A program made the position numbers and the translations under genes. A stretch of 64,000 nucleotides of DNA, taken from NCBI GenBank assembly GCA_004299845.1, contig CP036201.1, positions 3,348,001-3,412,000 of the forward strand, read 5' to 3'. Origin of the DNA: Verrucomicrobia bacterium S94 (GTDB lineage Bacteria; Verrucomicrobiota; Kiritimatiellia; Kiritimatiellales; Pontiellaceae). Positions 28,725 through 37,084 of this stretch are shown here, in pieces. The notes under the pieces are model-generated. The model was given only the letters and a program-made list of their open reading frames with translations, searched no databases and had not been told where the DNA came from. Every line of letters starts with the position of its first letter. Within the stretch, counting starts at the first letter, position 1.

Positions 28725-29885
28725 TTAAAGTTTCGTCCATTCGGCATTGTTGTTGGAACTTTCCACAACCGCCTTGATAAATTTCATACCGATAACGCCT
28801 TCTTTCACGCCTGGGAAATCTTTTTCCAGGTCGGTGGGTTTGCGTTTGGCTTCCTTTGCCAGAATGGTGTCGGCAAAGTTGCAGTAGTTATTCGCAAAGG
28901 CTTCGAGGAAGGCTTCCGGATGACCGAAGGGCAGGCGTGTTGCGCGGCCGGCAGCTTCAGAACGGGCTCCGACATAGTCATTACCGCGTTTCCAGATCTG
29001 CGTAGGCTCTCCGAGTTTGTCGACATAGAGCCAGTTCGGATGTTCCTGATGCCATTCCAGCGAGCCGTCTTCTCCGTGAATCCAGATGGCAAGGTTGTTT
29101 TCCTGTCCGATGGATACCTGAGATGCATGCAGCAGACCTTTGGCCCCTTTGGAGAAGCGCAGCAGGCAGTTGCCGTCGTCGTCGAGGCGGCGGCCTTTAA
29201 CAAAGGTGGTCAGGTCGGCAGCCACTTCGCGGATGGTCAGCCCGGTGATGTATTCCGCCAGATTTGCGGCATGTGTTCCGATGTCGCCGATGCAGCCGGC
29301 AATCCCGGATTTTTTCGGATCGGTGCGCCAGGAGGCCTGCTGATTGCCTTCTTTTTCGGTGGCGCGCGCCAGCCAGCCCTGCGGATACTGTACGATGACT
29401 TTGCGGACTTTTCCGATGTCGCCGTCTTTCACCATGTCTTTGGCCAGTTTGACCATCGGGTAGGCGGTGTAGTTATGCATCAGGCCGAAGACCTTTTTCG
29501 ATTTCTGGACAATGGTTTTGAGCTCTTCCGCTTCTTCCACGGTAAGGGTCATCGGTTTTTCGCACATAACGTTAAAACCTGCTTCCAGAAACGCTTTGGC
29601 GATCGGGAAATGGGTGTGGTTCGGGGTGCAGACGGAAACAAAATCGATCCGTTCATCGGCGGGCAGGGCCAGTTCGCCTTCAATCATCGACTGGACGTCA
29701 TTGTAGGTACGGCTTTTATCGATGCAGAGTTCTTGGCCCATTGCCCGCGATTTTTTCGGATCGATGTCAAAGGCACCGGCCACGATGTCGATTTTACCGT
29801 CGAGGCGCGCGGCTTTTCGGTGTACGTCGCCGATGAAAGCGCCGGGGCCTCCGCCGACCATTCCCATTTTGAGTTTTCTATCCAT
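28725..29885 (-). CDS. Cytoplasmic Gfo/Idh/MocA oxidoreductase
   Basis: 386 aa without signal peptide. Rossmann motif MVGGGPGAFIGDVHRKAA with a bound-nucleotide Gly cluster; FVSVCTPNHTHFP; the full canonical MCEKPMTL motif; and CIGDIGTHAANLAEY with Asp and His for catalysis. NAD(P)-dependent oxidation or reduction of a sugar or cyclitol after import is the likely role. It follows the MFS gene after 26 bases and has a strong AGGAGGT ribosome site. Of the three Gfo/Idh enzymes in the locus it is the only one with an intact EKP and no leader. Confidence 0.92.
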   Translation of the reverse strand: MDRKLKMGMVGGGPGAFIGDVHRKAARLDGKIDIVAGAFDIDPKKSRAMGQELCIDKSRTYNDVQSMIEGELALPADERIDFVSVCTPNHTHFPIAKAFLEAGFNVMCEKPMTLTVEEAEELKTIVQKSKKVFGLMHNYTAYPMVKLAKDMVKDGDIGKVRKVIVQYPQGWLARATEKEGNQQASWRTDPKKSGIAGCIGDIGTHAANLAEYITGLTIREVAADLTTFVKGRRLDDDGNCLLRFSKGAKGLLHASQVSIGQENNLAIWIHGEDGSLEWHQEHPNWLYVDKLGEPTQIWKRGNDYVGARSEAAGRATRLPFGHPEAFLEAFANNYCNFADTILAKEAKRKPTDLEKDFPGVKEGVIGMKFIKAVVESSNNNAEWTKL

Positions 29886-29911
29886 GATTGACCTCCTGTG
29901 TTAGTTAAAGA

Positions 29912-31075
29912 TTATTTAAGGAATCCGAGCGCAACGGCAAGGATGATAAGAAGTAGGCAGGCCGGAAGCAGAAGCTTGAGGCTTTTCTGAATGGTTGAAT
30001 TGCCGGCCATATTACCGATGGTTTTCGGAATGATTACGCCACCGAGCAGGCCGACCGCGAAAATGATGCCGAAGATGCTGCCGTAAAGTTCCGGTGAAAA
30101 CTTGGAAAAGGTGACCCCGACGGTGGTGGGGAAACAGGGTGCAAATGAGAACCCGGCTGCTGCGGCGAGAAGATTTGCCGTTTTTGCGCTTTTGCATCGA
30201 GTCATCGCCAAAATGATCAGTCCGGCCACCAGGGCCGCACCGGCGATGTAGTAACCGCCGAAAAAAGTGACTTTCGGAAGGGCACTGAAAACAAGACGAC
30301 CGACCATCATGGCGATGGCGAACATGGAAAGCAGATTCTGAGCAGATGCATCCGCTTTGGTTTCATCCGTATCCGGCGTTTCGTTCATGATCACTTCCTT
30401 GCCGAAAGCCGGCAGCCAGTTGCAGAACGAGGATTCGAGCGCGATATAGCAGAACAGAACAAATGCGGCCAGAAGGACGGCCGGCTTGGCCAGTAGGGCG
30501 ACCGCATCGCCAATGGCGAAAGCGTTGGCGGATTCGGGATACGTTGCCGTTGCCGCGAACACTACGGGAATCAGAATAATGACGCCGAGGGCGGAAACCG
30601 CTTTTTCATAACTGGTTTTACGGAAAAGAAAACTGACGATCATCGGCGTCAGGAACAGGCCGAGGCCGAAAAATACATTGCCCATATTGCTGGCTTCCGC
30701 CGGTTTTTCACCGCCGAAAAGCACCTGAGGAATCAGCGTGTTTCCGGCCGTGTTGAGCGCCATGGCCCCGAAGCCGAGCAGCAGACAGGCAATGAGCGTA
30801 GTGGTATAGCTTTTAGCGTAGGCCAGCAGGAAAATGACCACCGCAGTAACGGCAAAACCGAATATGGCCACCGGTTTATACCCCAGCTGATCGGTTACGA
30901 CTCCCATAATCAGTGATGCGACCAACGAGGTGAACATGAAGGCAGAAATCAGAGAGCCGAATCTGCCCTGATCGATCTTCAACCGGGGCATCAGTTTAAC
31001 ACTGACCGATCCCAGCAGGGCAAAGCACATACCCAGTCCGAACACACCCAGCAATGCTACAATTTTCACCATCAT
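29912..31075 (-). CDS. MFS transporter, first gene of the carbohydrate operon
   Basis: 387 aa with twelve hydrophobic helices; no signal beyond helix 1. Loop 2-3 has DQLGYKPV, the MFS motif-A position. A short hydrophilic loop (about 224-240, DTDETKADASAQN) divides the halves. It resembles FucP-like and other sugar/nucleoside MFS proteins; the substrate is not determinable. AAGGAGAGAG ribosome site. It is divergent from the PAS-AraC regulator, and operator C lies 88-118 bases upstream. Confidence 0.85.
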   Translation of the reverse strand: MMVKIVALLGVFGLGMCFALLGSVSVKLMPRLKIDQGRFGSLISAFMFTSLVASLIMGVVTDQLGYKPVAIFGFAVTAVVIFLLAYAKSYTTTLIACLLLGFGAMALNTAGNTLIPQVLFGGEKPAEASNMGNVFFGLGLFLTPMIVSFLFRKTSYEKAVSALGVIILIPVVFAATATYPESANAFAIGDAVALLAKPAVLLAAFVLFCYIALESSFCNWLPAFGKEVIMNETPDTDETKADASAQNLLSMFAIAMMVGRLVFSALPKVTFFGGYYIAGAALVAGLIILAMTRCKSAKTANLLAAAAGFSFAPCFPTTVGVTFSKFSPELYGSIFGIIFAVGLLGGVIIPKTIGNMAGNSTIQKSLKLLLPACLLLIILAVALGFLK

Positions 31076-31106
31076 TTTCTCTCTCCTTATCCCTTAGCTT
31101 CCCCTG

Positions 31107-31126
31107 AAAAGGCACTGTGCCTTTTT
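31107..31126. promoter_or_regulatory. Palindromic hairpin in the leader of the MFS operon
   Basis: AAAAGGCAC-T-GTGCCTTTT is a near-perfect palindrome with U/A flanks, terminator-like in both directions. On the minus strand it lies in the untranslated leader between operator C and the MFS ribosome site. It could be an attenuator for the operon or a binding site for another dimeric regulator. Confidence 0.55.
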
Positions 31127-31162
31127 ATAATTGTTAATCACAATGCAGGTTACGCAAAGAAG

Positions 31163-31196
31163 AGTCTTGTAAATGCTGGGTACAGATTTGTATATT
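31163..31196. promoter_or_regulatory. Operator C: shared by regulator gene and MFS operon
   Basis: GTCTTGTA (31164-31171) and ATTTGTA (31186-31192) have TTGTA cores 21 bp apart, as at operators A and B. On the plus strand TTGTAA (31167-31172) and TATATT (31191-31196), 18 bp apart, would be the regulator's own promoter and overlap both half-sites, which suggests autorepression. On the minus strand AAGACT is followed 17 bp later only by a weak CATTGT. Confidence 0.62.
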
Positions 31197-31222
31197 CTGC
31201 GCACTCTGGTGGAGTAGGATGC

Positions 31223-31966
31223 ATGGATAAGGAAAAGTTTAAATCAGAATTTCTCGCGAAGATGCATAGTCCGGAGCAGGTAAAGCTCCTGTTTAATCAT
31301 CTTCCCGATGTCTGGTATTTTTTAAAGGACAGTCAGGGACGTTTCATTCTCGGAAATGATCAGTTTGTGCGCCAGTGCGGAGTTGAAAGCGAGGAGGAGA
31401 TTATCGGTAAAACCGACTTCGATTTTTTCCCGCTCGGCCGCGCCGAGAGTTATGTGAATGACGACCGGTATGTGTTTAAAACCGGGCAGAGTATTATTGA
31501 CCGGGTTGAACTTGCACCGGACCCGGGAAACTCCATCAATTGGTTTATCACCACCAAAGTACCGGTTTTTTCTGCCGACGGTGAAATTATCGGTCTCGCC
31601 GGCACCGCTCGCGACATCACGCGTGCGGGTCTGGCACTGCAGCCCTACACCGAAATGCGCGTTGTCCTCGAATATGTACGCGACAATTATGCCCAGCCGA
31701 TTGAAATTAAAGAGCTCGCGTCACTTGTACACCTTTCCGTCAGCCAGTTTGAACGCCGATTCCGTAAGGTATTTCAGATTTCGCCGCTCAAGCACATCAT
31801 GCGCGTGCGTATCCGTGCCGCCAGTCTGCGCCTGACCACCACCAATGATACCATCGCCGCTATTGCCCTTGACTGCGGGTTCTACGACCACTCCCATTTT
31901 ACACGGAATTTCCGTAAAATTATGGGCACTTCCCCCAAGGAATACCGGAAGCAGTATATGGCATAG
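31223..31966 (+). CDS. PAS-AraC transcriptional regulator of the carbohydrate locus
   Basis: 247 aa. Residues about 20-135 form a PAS domain (NHLPDVWYFLKDSQGRF, GKTDFDFFP, then GLAGTARDIT), and 145-245 an AraC DNA-binding domain with helix-turn-helix motifs IKELASLVHLSVSQFERRF and IAAIALDCGFYDHSHFTRNF. A PAS sensor in place of the usual cupin is less common in this family; it could read a bound metabolite or heme rather than a sugar in a cupin pocket. Divergent from the MFS operon. The 21-bp repeats in front of it and of two other transcription units fit its expected DNA contact. Confidence 0.9.
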   Translation: MDKEKFKSEFLAKMHSPEQVKLLFNHLPDVWYFLKDSQGRFILGNDQFVRQCGVESEEEIIGKTDFDFFPLGRAESYVNDDRYVFKTGQSIIDRVELAPDPGNSINWFITTKVPVFSADGEIIGLAGTARDITRAGLALQPYTEMRVVLEYVRDNYAQPIEIKELASLVHLSVSQFERRFRKVFQISPLKHIMRVRIRAASLRLTTTNDTIAAIALDCGFYDHSHFTRNFRKIMGTSPKEYRKQYMA

Positions 31967-31988
31967 CAAGCTAGGTTCCGCGGTGTTC

Positions 31989-32027
31989 AGAAACGGATGA
32001 CGCTGGTGGGGAGCTCCGTTTCTTTTG
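31989..32027 (+). terminator. Probable terminator of the PAS-AraC gene
   Basis: AGAAACGGA and TCCGTTTCT form a nine-base stem around a 17-base loop, followed by TTTGG. The U tract is short, so it is a moderate call. The remainder of the gene-free stretch up to 32278 shows no reading frame or repeat that I would defend. Confidence 0.6.
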
Positions 32028-32278
32028 GCTAGCTGACCGATTAAAAATCCAAGGTCACTACTGTAAAGTCCAACCCCTGATCCGGTTTTTACCATAGGAT
32101 TACAGCGATTATTTCAAGAGCCACCAGAAGATGAATGAGAAGGAACAGTGTTGCTGAAAGAGGAATCTATTGAAAAATAGGCAGAACTTTTCTGCTGTGA
32201 AAATAAGATATTAAGTTTCGTCCGGATTCAGCTGCGGGCCGGGCGGCGTTTCCCGGGAATTGGAAAAAGGGGCGGGGT

Positions 32279-32989
32279 TCAGAGGCCGAGAAACTGAATG
32301 GCCATGCCGGAGAGGCCGATAGCGGCGCCGGCCAGAGCATGGGTATATCGTTCGAGCATGCCGAGGGGTACAAAGCGAATCCCCCAGCTGGCGCCAAGCA
32401 CCACGACCATCATGGTTCCAATGGTTGAAACCGCAAAGATTCCGGCAACCAGCAGCATCCCCCACCAGCTGTGCTCTGCCGCCGGATACATGATCAGCGG
32501 AATAAGCGGCTCGCATGGACCCAGCACAAAGATGGTGAAGAGAATCCAGGGGGTGACATTGCGTGATTTGAGGCCGTGTGGATGCGCATGTTCTTCGACA
32601 TGTGAATGGTTATGCGCATGGATGCTGCCGTCCTCATGAACATGTGCATGGGAATGCGACTTGTTTTTAACGGCCCGGTGAATGCCCCAGATACAATAGG
32701 TGAAGCCGAAAATGATCAGCAGCTGGGCGGCGAGGTTGCCGCGCCAGGCTTCGAACCATTCCAGTTTCCCGAGGGCAATGCCCAGCGCAGCGCCGATTAA
32801 ACCGAGCGCAATGGAGCCGACAACGTGGCCGATGCCGCAGAGAAAGGTGATTCCCATGGTTTTACCGATGGACCAGTTGCGCGCTTTGCCCATGACGATG
32901 AACGGGAGATAGTGGTCGGGACCGGCGAGGGTGTGGCCGAGTCCGATCAGGGCGGCGGTGCCGGCTAGAATGGATATGGCGTCTGTCAT
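32279..32989 (-). CDS. NicO/NiCoT-like divalent metal transporter with His-rich loop
   Basis: 236 aa with six to seven membrane helices. The first helix carries GHTLAGPDHYLPF, a His-x5-Asp-His arrangement like the nickel/cobalt transporter signature, and helix 3 has FGFTYCIWG. The central loop (about 108-140) is packed with His (SHSHAHVHEDGSIHAHNHSH), a metal-buffering segment. VLGPCEPLIPLIMYP follows. Nickel or cobalt is the likely cargo; direction is unclear. Database labels for this group vary (NicO, TauE-like). Confidence 0.75.
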   Translation of the reverse strand: MTDAISILAGTAALIGLGHTLAGPDHYLPFIVMGKARNWSIGKTMGITFLCGIGHVVGSIALGLIGAALGIALGKLEWFEAWRGNLAAQLLIIFGFTYCIWGIHRAVKNKSHSHAHVHEDGSIHAHNHSHVEEHAHPHGLKSRNVTPWILFTIFVLGPCEPLIPLIMYPAAEHSWWGMLLVAGIFAVSTIGTMMVVVLGASWGIRFVPLGMLERYTHALAGAAIGLSGMAIQFLGL

Positions 32990-33077
32990 ATGCCGGCGTA
33001 GATTGAAGATCTCGAAATTGAAAGTCGATTACATAATTCACTTTGCGATTTGAATAAAATCTCTTTAATGTGCGCCC

Positions 33078-33818
33078 ATGCCAACAGGGAAAACAGTTCA
33101 GGTCGGGCTGATCACCGATATTCATTACGATGGATCTGCGGTGGCGCTGAATCGTTTATATAATCATATCAACCAATTAAATGCGGGTAAGGCCGAGGCG
33201 CTGGTGCTGATGGGGGATCTGGTCAACGGTACCGGGGAAACCAATGCGAAGCGTCTGCTGCGCGAGGTTTCCGCTCTGTGTGATGCCTTCAAGGGTAAAA
33301 CTTATTTTATGCCCGGCAATCACGACCTGGACCATCTCTCGAAACCGGAATTTTATAATGCACTTGGGCGGGCGGGAGATCCGTCGCGTTTTCATTTTGA
33401 GGCCGGCGGTTATACCTTTATCTGTGTTGACTGCAATTTCACGCCCGATGGAGAGGAGTATGAACTCGGGAATTTCAACTGGGAGGAATCGTGTATGCCG
33501 CTGGAGGAGATCGAGTGGATGCGCGCCCGTATTGCGGCTTCGCTGAATCCTGTGATTCTGATCAGCCATCAGCGGATCGATAAAGAGACCCGTTTTGCGA
33601 TCCGTAACCATGATCTGGTGCGTGAAACCATTGCGATGTCTGATAAAGTGAAGGCGGTATTTCAGGGACACAACCATACGGATGATCTGCTCAGTGTGGA
33701 TGGAACGTCCTATTATACACTGAGCGCCCATATTGATGATGCCGGTCCGGCGATGCTGGAGCTTGCTCCTGTAAAGGTGCGCCTGATCCGGGATTTCCAA
33801 TCTTTGGAAACGGTATAA
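33078..33818 (+). CDS. Calcineurin-like metallophosphoesterase
   Basis: 246 aa, cytoplasmic. All five blocks of the family are present: DIHYDGS (Asp-x-His), GDLVNG, GNHDL, ISHQRID and GHNHTDD, giving the two-metal site. Substrate unknown; members cleave cyclic nucleotides, phospholipid head groups or protein phosphates. It directly precedes dmeF (stop and ATG adjacent), so the two are cotranscribed and a metal link is possible. Confidence 0.88.
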   Translation: MPTGKTVQVGLITDIHYDGSAVALNRLYNHINQLNAGKAEALVLMGDLVNGTGETNAKRLLREVSALCDAFKGKTYFMPGNHDLDHLSKPEFYNALGRAGDPSRFHFEAGGYTFICVDCNFTPDGEEYELGNFNWEESCMPLEEIEWMRARIAASLNPVILISHQRIDKETRFAIRNHDLVRETIAMSDKVKAVFQGHNHTDDLLSVDGTSYYTLSAHIDDAGPAMLELAPVKVRLIRDFQSLETV

Positions 33819-34712
33819 ATGACGAGCTGCGATTTACATGGGCATAATTTTCTGCATGCGCAGGAGCACGGGGAGCGGCGCATTTTTATCGTGTTGGCGT
33901 TGACGCTGATCACCATGGCCGCCGAAATTGCGGCCGGACTGCTGTTCAATTCCATGGCCCTGACAGCCGACGGCTGGCATATGGGCACGCACGCCGCCGC
34001 CTTCGGGATCACCATTTTTGCCTATCACTATGCCCGGAAGCATGCTCGAAATCCGCGCTTCAGCTTTGGTACCGGTAAAGTCAGTGTACTTGGTGGTTTT
34101 GCCAGTGCGGTAGCACTGGGGGTTGTGGCACTTCTGATGGCGGCCGAATCGATTCACCGTATCATCGATCCGCAGATCATCCGTTTTAATGAGGCCATTC
34201 TGGTGGCCGTGATCGGTCTCCTTGTGAATCTGGCATCGGCTTTTCTGCTTAAAGGAGAGCATCACGGGCACGACCACCATCACAGTCACGATGAAGATCA
34301 TAATCTGAAAGCCGCCTATTTTCATGTGCTCGCCGATGCTGTCACTTCGATTGCCGCCATTGTGGCACTGATCTTCGGGCGGGCCTTCGGTTGGACGGTG
34401 CTGGATCCGGTCATGGGTATTGTCGGTTCGCTGGTGATTACAAAATGGGCTGTCGGGCTTATGAAGGAAACCAGCGGCATTCTGCTCGACGGCAGTGTGG
34501 ATCCCGCCTTCTGCGATAAAATTCAGCAGACGGTTGAAGATGAAAAAAGCCTGAAAGTCACCGATCTGCATGTCTGGGCTGTAGCCCCCGGGCACCATGC
34601 GGTTATTCTTTCCGTTGATTCCTCCAACGATTGGAATCCTCAGCGGGTGAAAGCTCTTTTGGTCGGTATCAGACATCTGGTGCATGTGAACGTGGAGGTA
34701 CATCAGGTATGA
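33819..34712 (+). CDS. dmeF: Cation diffusion facilitator, DmeF-type Co/Ni efflux
   Basis: 297 aa with six membrane helices. The N-terminus (DLHGHNFLHAQEHGERR) and SMALTADGWHMGTHAAAFGI are typical of the DmeF branch of CDF transporters. A His loop, HHGHDHHHSHDEDH, lies between helices 4 and 5, followed by the second metal-binding HVLADAVTS. It exports divalent metal, in this branch mainly Co2+ and Ni2+, in exchange for protons. Its neighbour across the divergent region is the NicO-like transporter, making this a nickel/cobalt handling spot. Confidence 0.9.
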   Translation: MTSCDLHGHNFLHAQEHGERRIFIVLALTLITMAAEIAAGLLFNSMALTADGWHMGTHAAAFGITIFAYHYARKHARNPRFSFGTGKVSVLGGFASAVALGVVALLMAAESIHRIIDPQIIRFNEAILVAVIGLLVNLASAFLLKGEHHGHDHHHSHDEDHNLKAAYFHVLADAVTSIAAIVALIFGRAFGWTVLDPVMGIVGSLVITKWAVGLMKETSGILLDGSVDPAFCDKIQQTVEDEKSLKVTDLHVWAVAPGHHAVILSVDSSNDWNPQRVKALLVGIRHLVHVNVEVHQV

Positions 34713-35371
34713 TGAAGGTGCTCCGATCTGCGATTGCGGTTTTGATTCTGGGAGGGTTGGCCTTTGTGGGCGGTACTTTTTATTTCGGCACCAGAACCGT
34801 TCACGATCTGCTGGCTGAAAGTGAAGAGCTCAAGGCCGCCCTTTCAACGCTCACACACGAAGACCAGATCGGGTTTGCTAAAGTGGTTAAACAGGAAGAG
34901 CGTGACGGCACGCTTTATACAACCGTTAAATTTGTCGAAACCGCGCGCGACGACATGCTGAACCGTGTACTGGAAAAGGAATTTGAAATCGAAGGCGATG
35001 TGGTGCACTTCGATGCGCTGATTATCACGTTTTCCGATCAGGCGGTGCTGGATGGAAAAAAGCGCTCGCTTTATCTCTGGCGGCGCGTTTACGGCGAAAC
35101 CATGAATCCGGCCGAGGGCTTCGATATTACCACCCCGGGGTCACACCCCGAACGTTATGCCGATCTGCTGCGCAACCTGAAACAGTCTGAGCAGGATCTG
35201 TTCTGGGAGGCCATCTGGAATCTGTCCAATAACCCGAATGCCCTGCAGGAACACGGCGTGAAAGCCATCTACGGCAACGACATTTACAAACGTCTGCGCC
35301 CCGGCTTCATCTATGTTTTTAAAATCGGCACTGACGGCCAGATCTATCCCGAAACCGTGCTGGATATGTGA
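34709..35371 (+). CDS. Hypothetical single-pass membrane protein behind dmeF
   Basis: 220 aa from the ATG at 34709, which overlaps the dmeF stop (ATGA). One N-terminal helix (about residues 7-26, AIAVLILGGLAFVGGTFYFG), then a soluble part with no motif I know; it holds an acidic start and a WRRVYGE stretch. Longer upstream in-frame starts would lie inside dmeF and are less likely. Function unknown; cotranscribed with the phosphoesterase and dmeF. Confidence 0.8.
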   Translation: MMKVLRSAIAVLILGGLAFVGGTFYFGTRTVHDLLAESEELKAALSTLTHEDQIGFAKVVKQEERDGTLYTTVKFVETARDDMLNRVLEKEFEIEGDVVHFDALIITFSDQAVLDGKKRSLYLWRRVYGETMNPAEGFDITTPGSHPERYADLLRNLKQSEQDLFWEAIWNLSNNPNALQEHGVKAIYGNDIYKRLRPGFIYVFKIGTDGQIYPETVLDM

Positions 35372-35417
35372 GGGGGTGGGGTTGAAGGCCGCTTACTGAA
35401 CGGGGATTATTCGTTGT

Positions 35418-36953
35418 TTATTGAACGGTATCCGTATGCACTGAACAGGTGCACTCCATACCGACGGGGTTGATGGAATAGGTTCCGCCGTTCGGGCAGA
35501 CCAGCGCGTTGAAACCGCCCGGGATATATTCGGAAATATCGGCTTCGGTCACCGGGGTGCCTACCGGTTTTCCGTTTTCCATGGCCCATTGTTCTTTGGC
35601 GGATTCAATAATGCGGCGATTGTTCCGGCAGGTGCTTTCCTGCGCAGTGCTCCGTGCTTTCTGGAAGCTGGGGATTGCGATGGCCGAGAGCAGGCCGAAA
35701 TAGGATGAAGCTGCAAGTTCCAGGGGGTTTGCGCTGCCGTAGTTGATATAGGATTCTGAATAGAATCCGGTTGGTGTTTTCAGCGTATAACTGCCGAAAT
35801 ACAGATTTCTAAAGGATTCCGTCGTTATGTCCATCATGGATTCAAGTTCCGGATCGCCGGTGCCGATTACGATTTTTTTGAGCACATCGAGATAGGTGGT
35901 CATGAAACGCGGCGAGATAAATTCCAGTGATGTGGTTTCGTCGGGCGCGTTATTCAGCAGTTGTTTATAGAGCGGGGTTGCAACGAGACCGGTTTTATTT
36001 TTCGCGCAGCCGAGGGCTCCTTTAACGAGATCGAGGGTAGAGCCGATCAGCAGATAATCGTCGGTCATCACGAGTGTAGGAGAAAGCGGGAAGGGGGAGG
36101 AAGCGCTAAGATGTACAGTATAGAGCTCGTTTTCACCGTGCATGGATTTTACGGGGTGCAGATTGGCCTGTTGCAGTTTCTGCAGTATAATATTTCCTGC
36201 CAGAGGATCATTAATGCCGAATCCGATCAGGAGGCTCGGTTCCGGAAAATTGAAGTCTGTTCCGGTGTGTTGCGGAAGGGTGACGGTTTTAGCGTTCGAA
36301 AGCTGAAGCGAAATCAGGATGTCGTTTTCAATGGATTCTGTGATGGCACTGATGTTGGTGCCGATCAGCATCTGGGCCATCATGATCTGCTGATCAAATG
36401 CCGCCGCGGCTTCCGGTCCGCCGAATTCGTTGACCGCTTCGTTAACGATTTTCCATGTTTCATCAAGACTTATGCTGGAGTTTGCGGTGTAGACGGCGTT
36501 GGATGGAACAAATTCAATACCTTTGAGTTGGTGCGGTGCGGAACCCAGCAGTCGCCAGATTGGTTTGCCGGCATCTTTTTCTGCATGCTGACCGATGGAA
36601 ATGACGCGGCTCAAACTTTTTTCCGCAGGGGCCATACTCATGGCATATGCTTTGAGTGAGAACAGGCCGCTCCACTCAATCGTTTTTTTGATGGTTTCAA
36701 CGCCGTCTCCCACAACCCGGACATTTTCCGGGGTGGAACCGGTCATTGATTTCATCACCATTTGGCCCATCTTATCGATATGATCCAGAATACGCTGTTC
36801 AAGGGTTTCGGTATTCAGAAAAAGGACCATGTCGCCATCGAGATCGAGCTTTTCGACCGCCGGGTGCATCGGTTTTTCTGCTTTTACCGAAATCGTGAAA
36901 ATTCCGGTCAGCACGATGAAAAGTAAGAAGATAGAAATATTTTTCCGGCTCAT
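35418..36953 (-). CDS. Secreted DUF3352-like protein with a pilin-derived C-terminal segment
   Basis: 511 aa with a signal peptide (about 25 residues). Residues 30-400 form a long domain resembling DUF3352-type secreted proteins (VLFLNTETLEQ; DDYLLIGSTLDLVKGALG). From about residue 415 the sequence turns into something like a type II secretion/IV pilin body: ASSYFGLLSAIAIPSFQKAR, then RNNRRIIESAKEQWAMENG and YIPGGF...CPNGGTYSINPVG. No prepilin cleavage site precedes it, because it is internal. I infer a domain fusion; the function is unknown. Confidence 0.75.
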   Translation of the reverse strand: MSRKNISIFLLFIVLTGIFTISVKAEKPMHPAVEKLDLDGDMVLFLNTETLEQRILDHIDKMGQMVMKSMTGSTPENVRVVGDGVETIKKTIEWSGLFSLKAYAMSMAPAEKSLSRVISIGQHAEKDAGKPIWRLLGSAPHQLKGIEFVPSNAVYTANSSISLDETWKIVNEAVNEFGGPEAAAAFDQQIMMAQMLIGTNISAITESIENDILISLQLSNAKTVTLPQHTGTDFNFPEPSLLIGFGINDPLAGNIILQKLQQANLHPVKSMHGENELYTVHLSASSPFPLSPTLVMTDDYLLIGSTLDLVKGALGCAKNKTGLVATPLYKQLLNNAPDETTSLEFISPRFMTTYLDVLKKIVIGTGDPELESMMDITTESFRNLYFGSYTLKTPTGFYSESYINYGSANPLELAASSYFGLLSAIAIPSFQKARSTAQESTCRNNRRIIESAKEQWAMENGKPVGTPVTEADISEYIPGGFNALVCPNGGTYSINPVGMECTCSVHTDTVQ

Positions 36954-37084
36954 AACGGTCCTTTTGTTATTATATTCTTTCTTAAAAGAAGATTAAATAA
37001 ACCGTAATCCGACGATGAAATCGATCTCTATTTTTCTGATTATTGGAATCGTTTGATCCTTCCGGCTTCGGTATAGCTTTTCCA

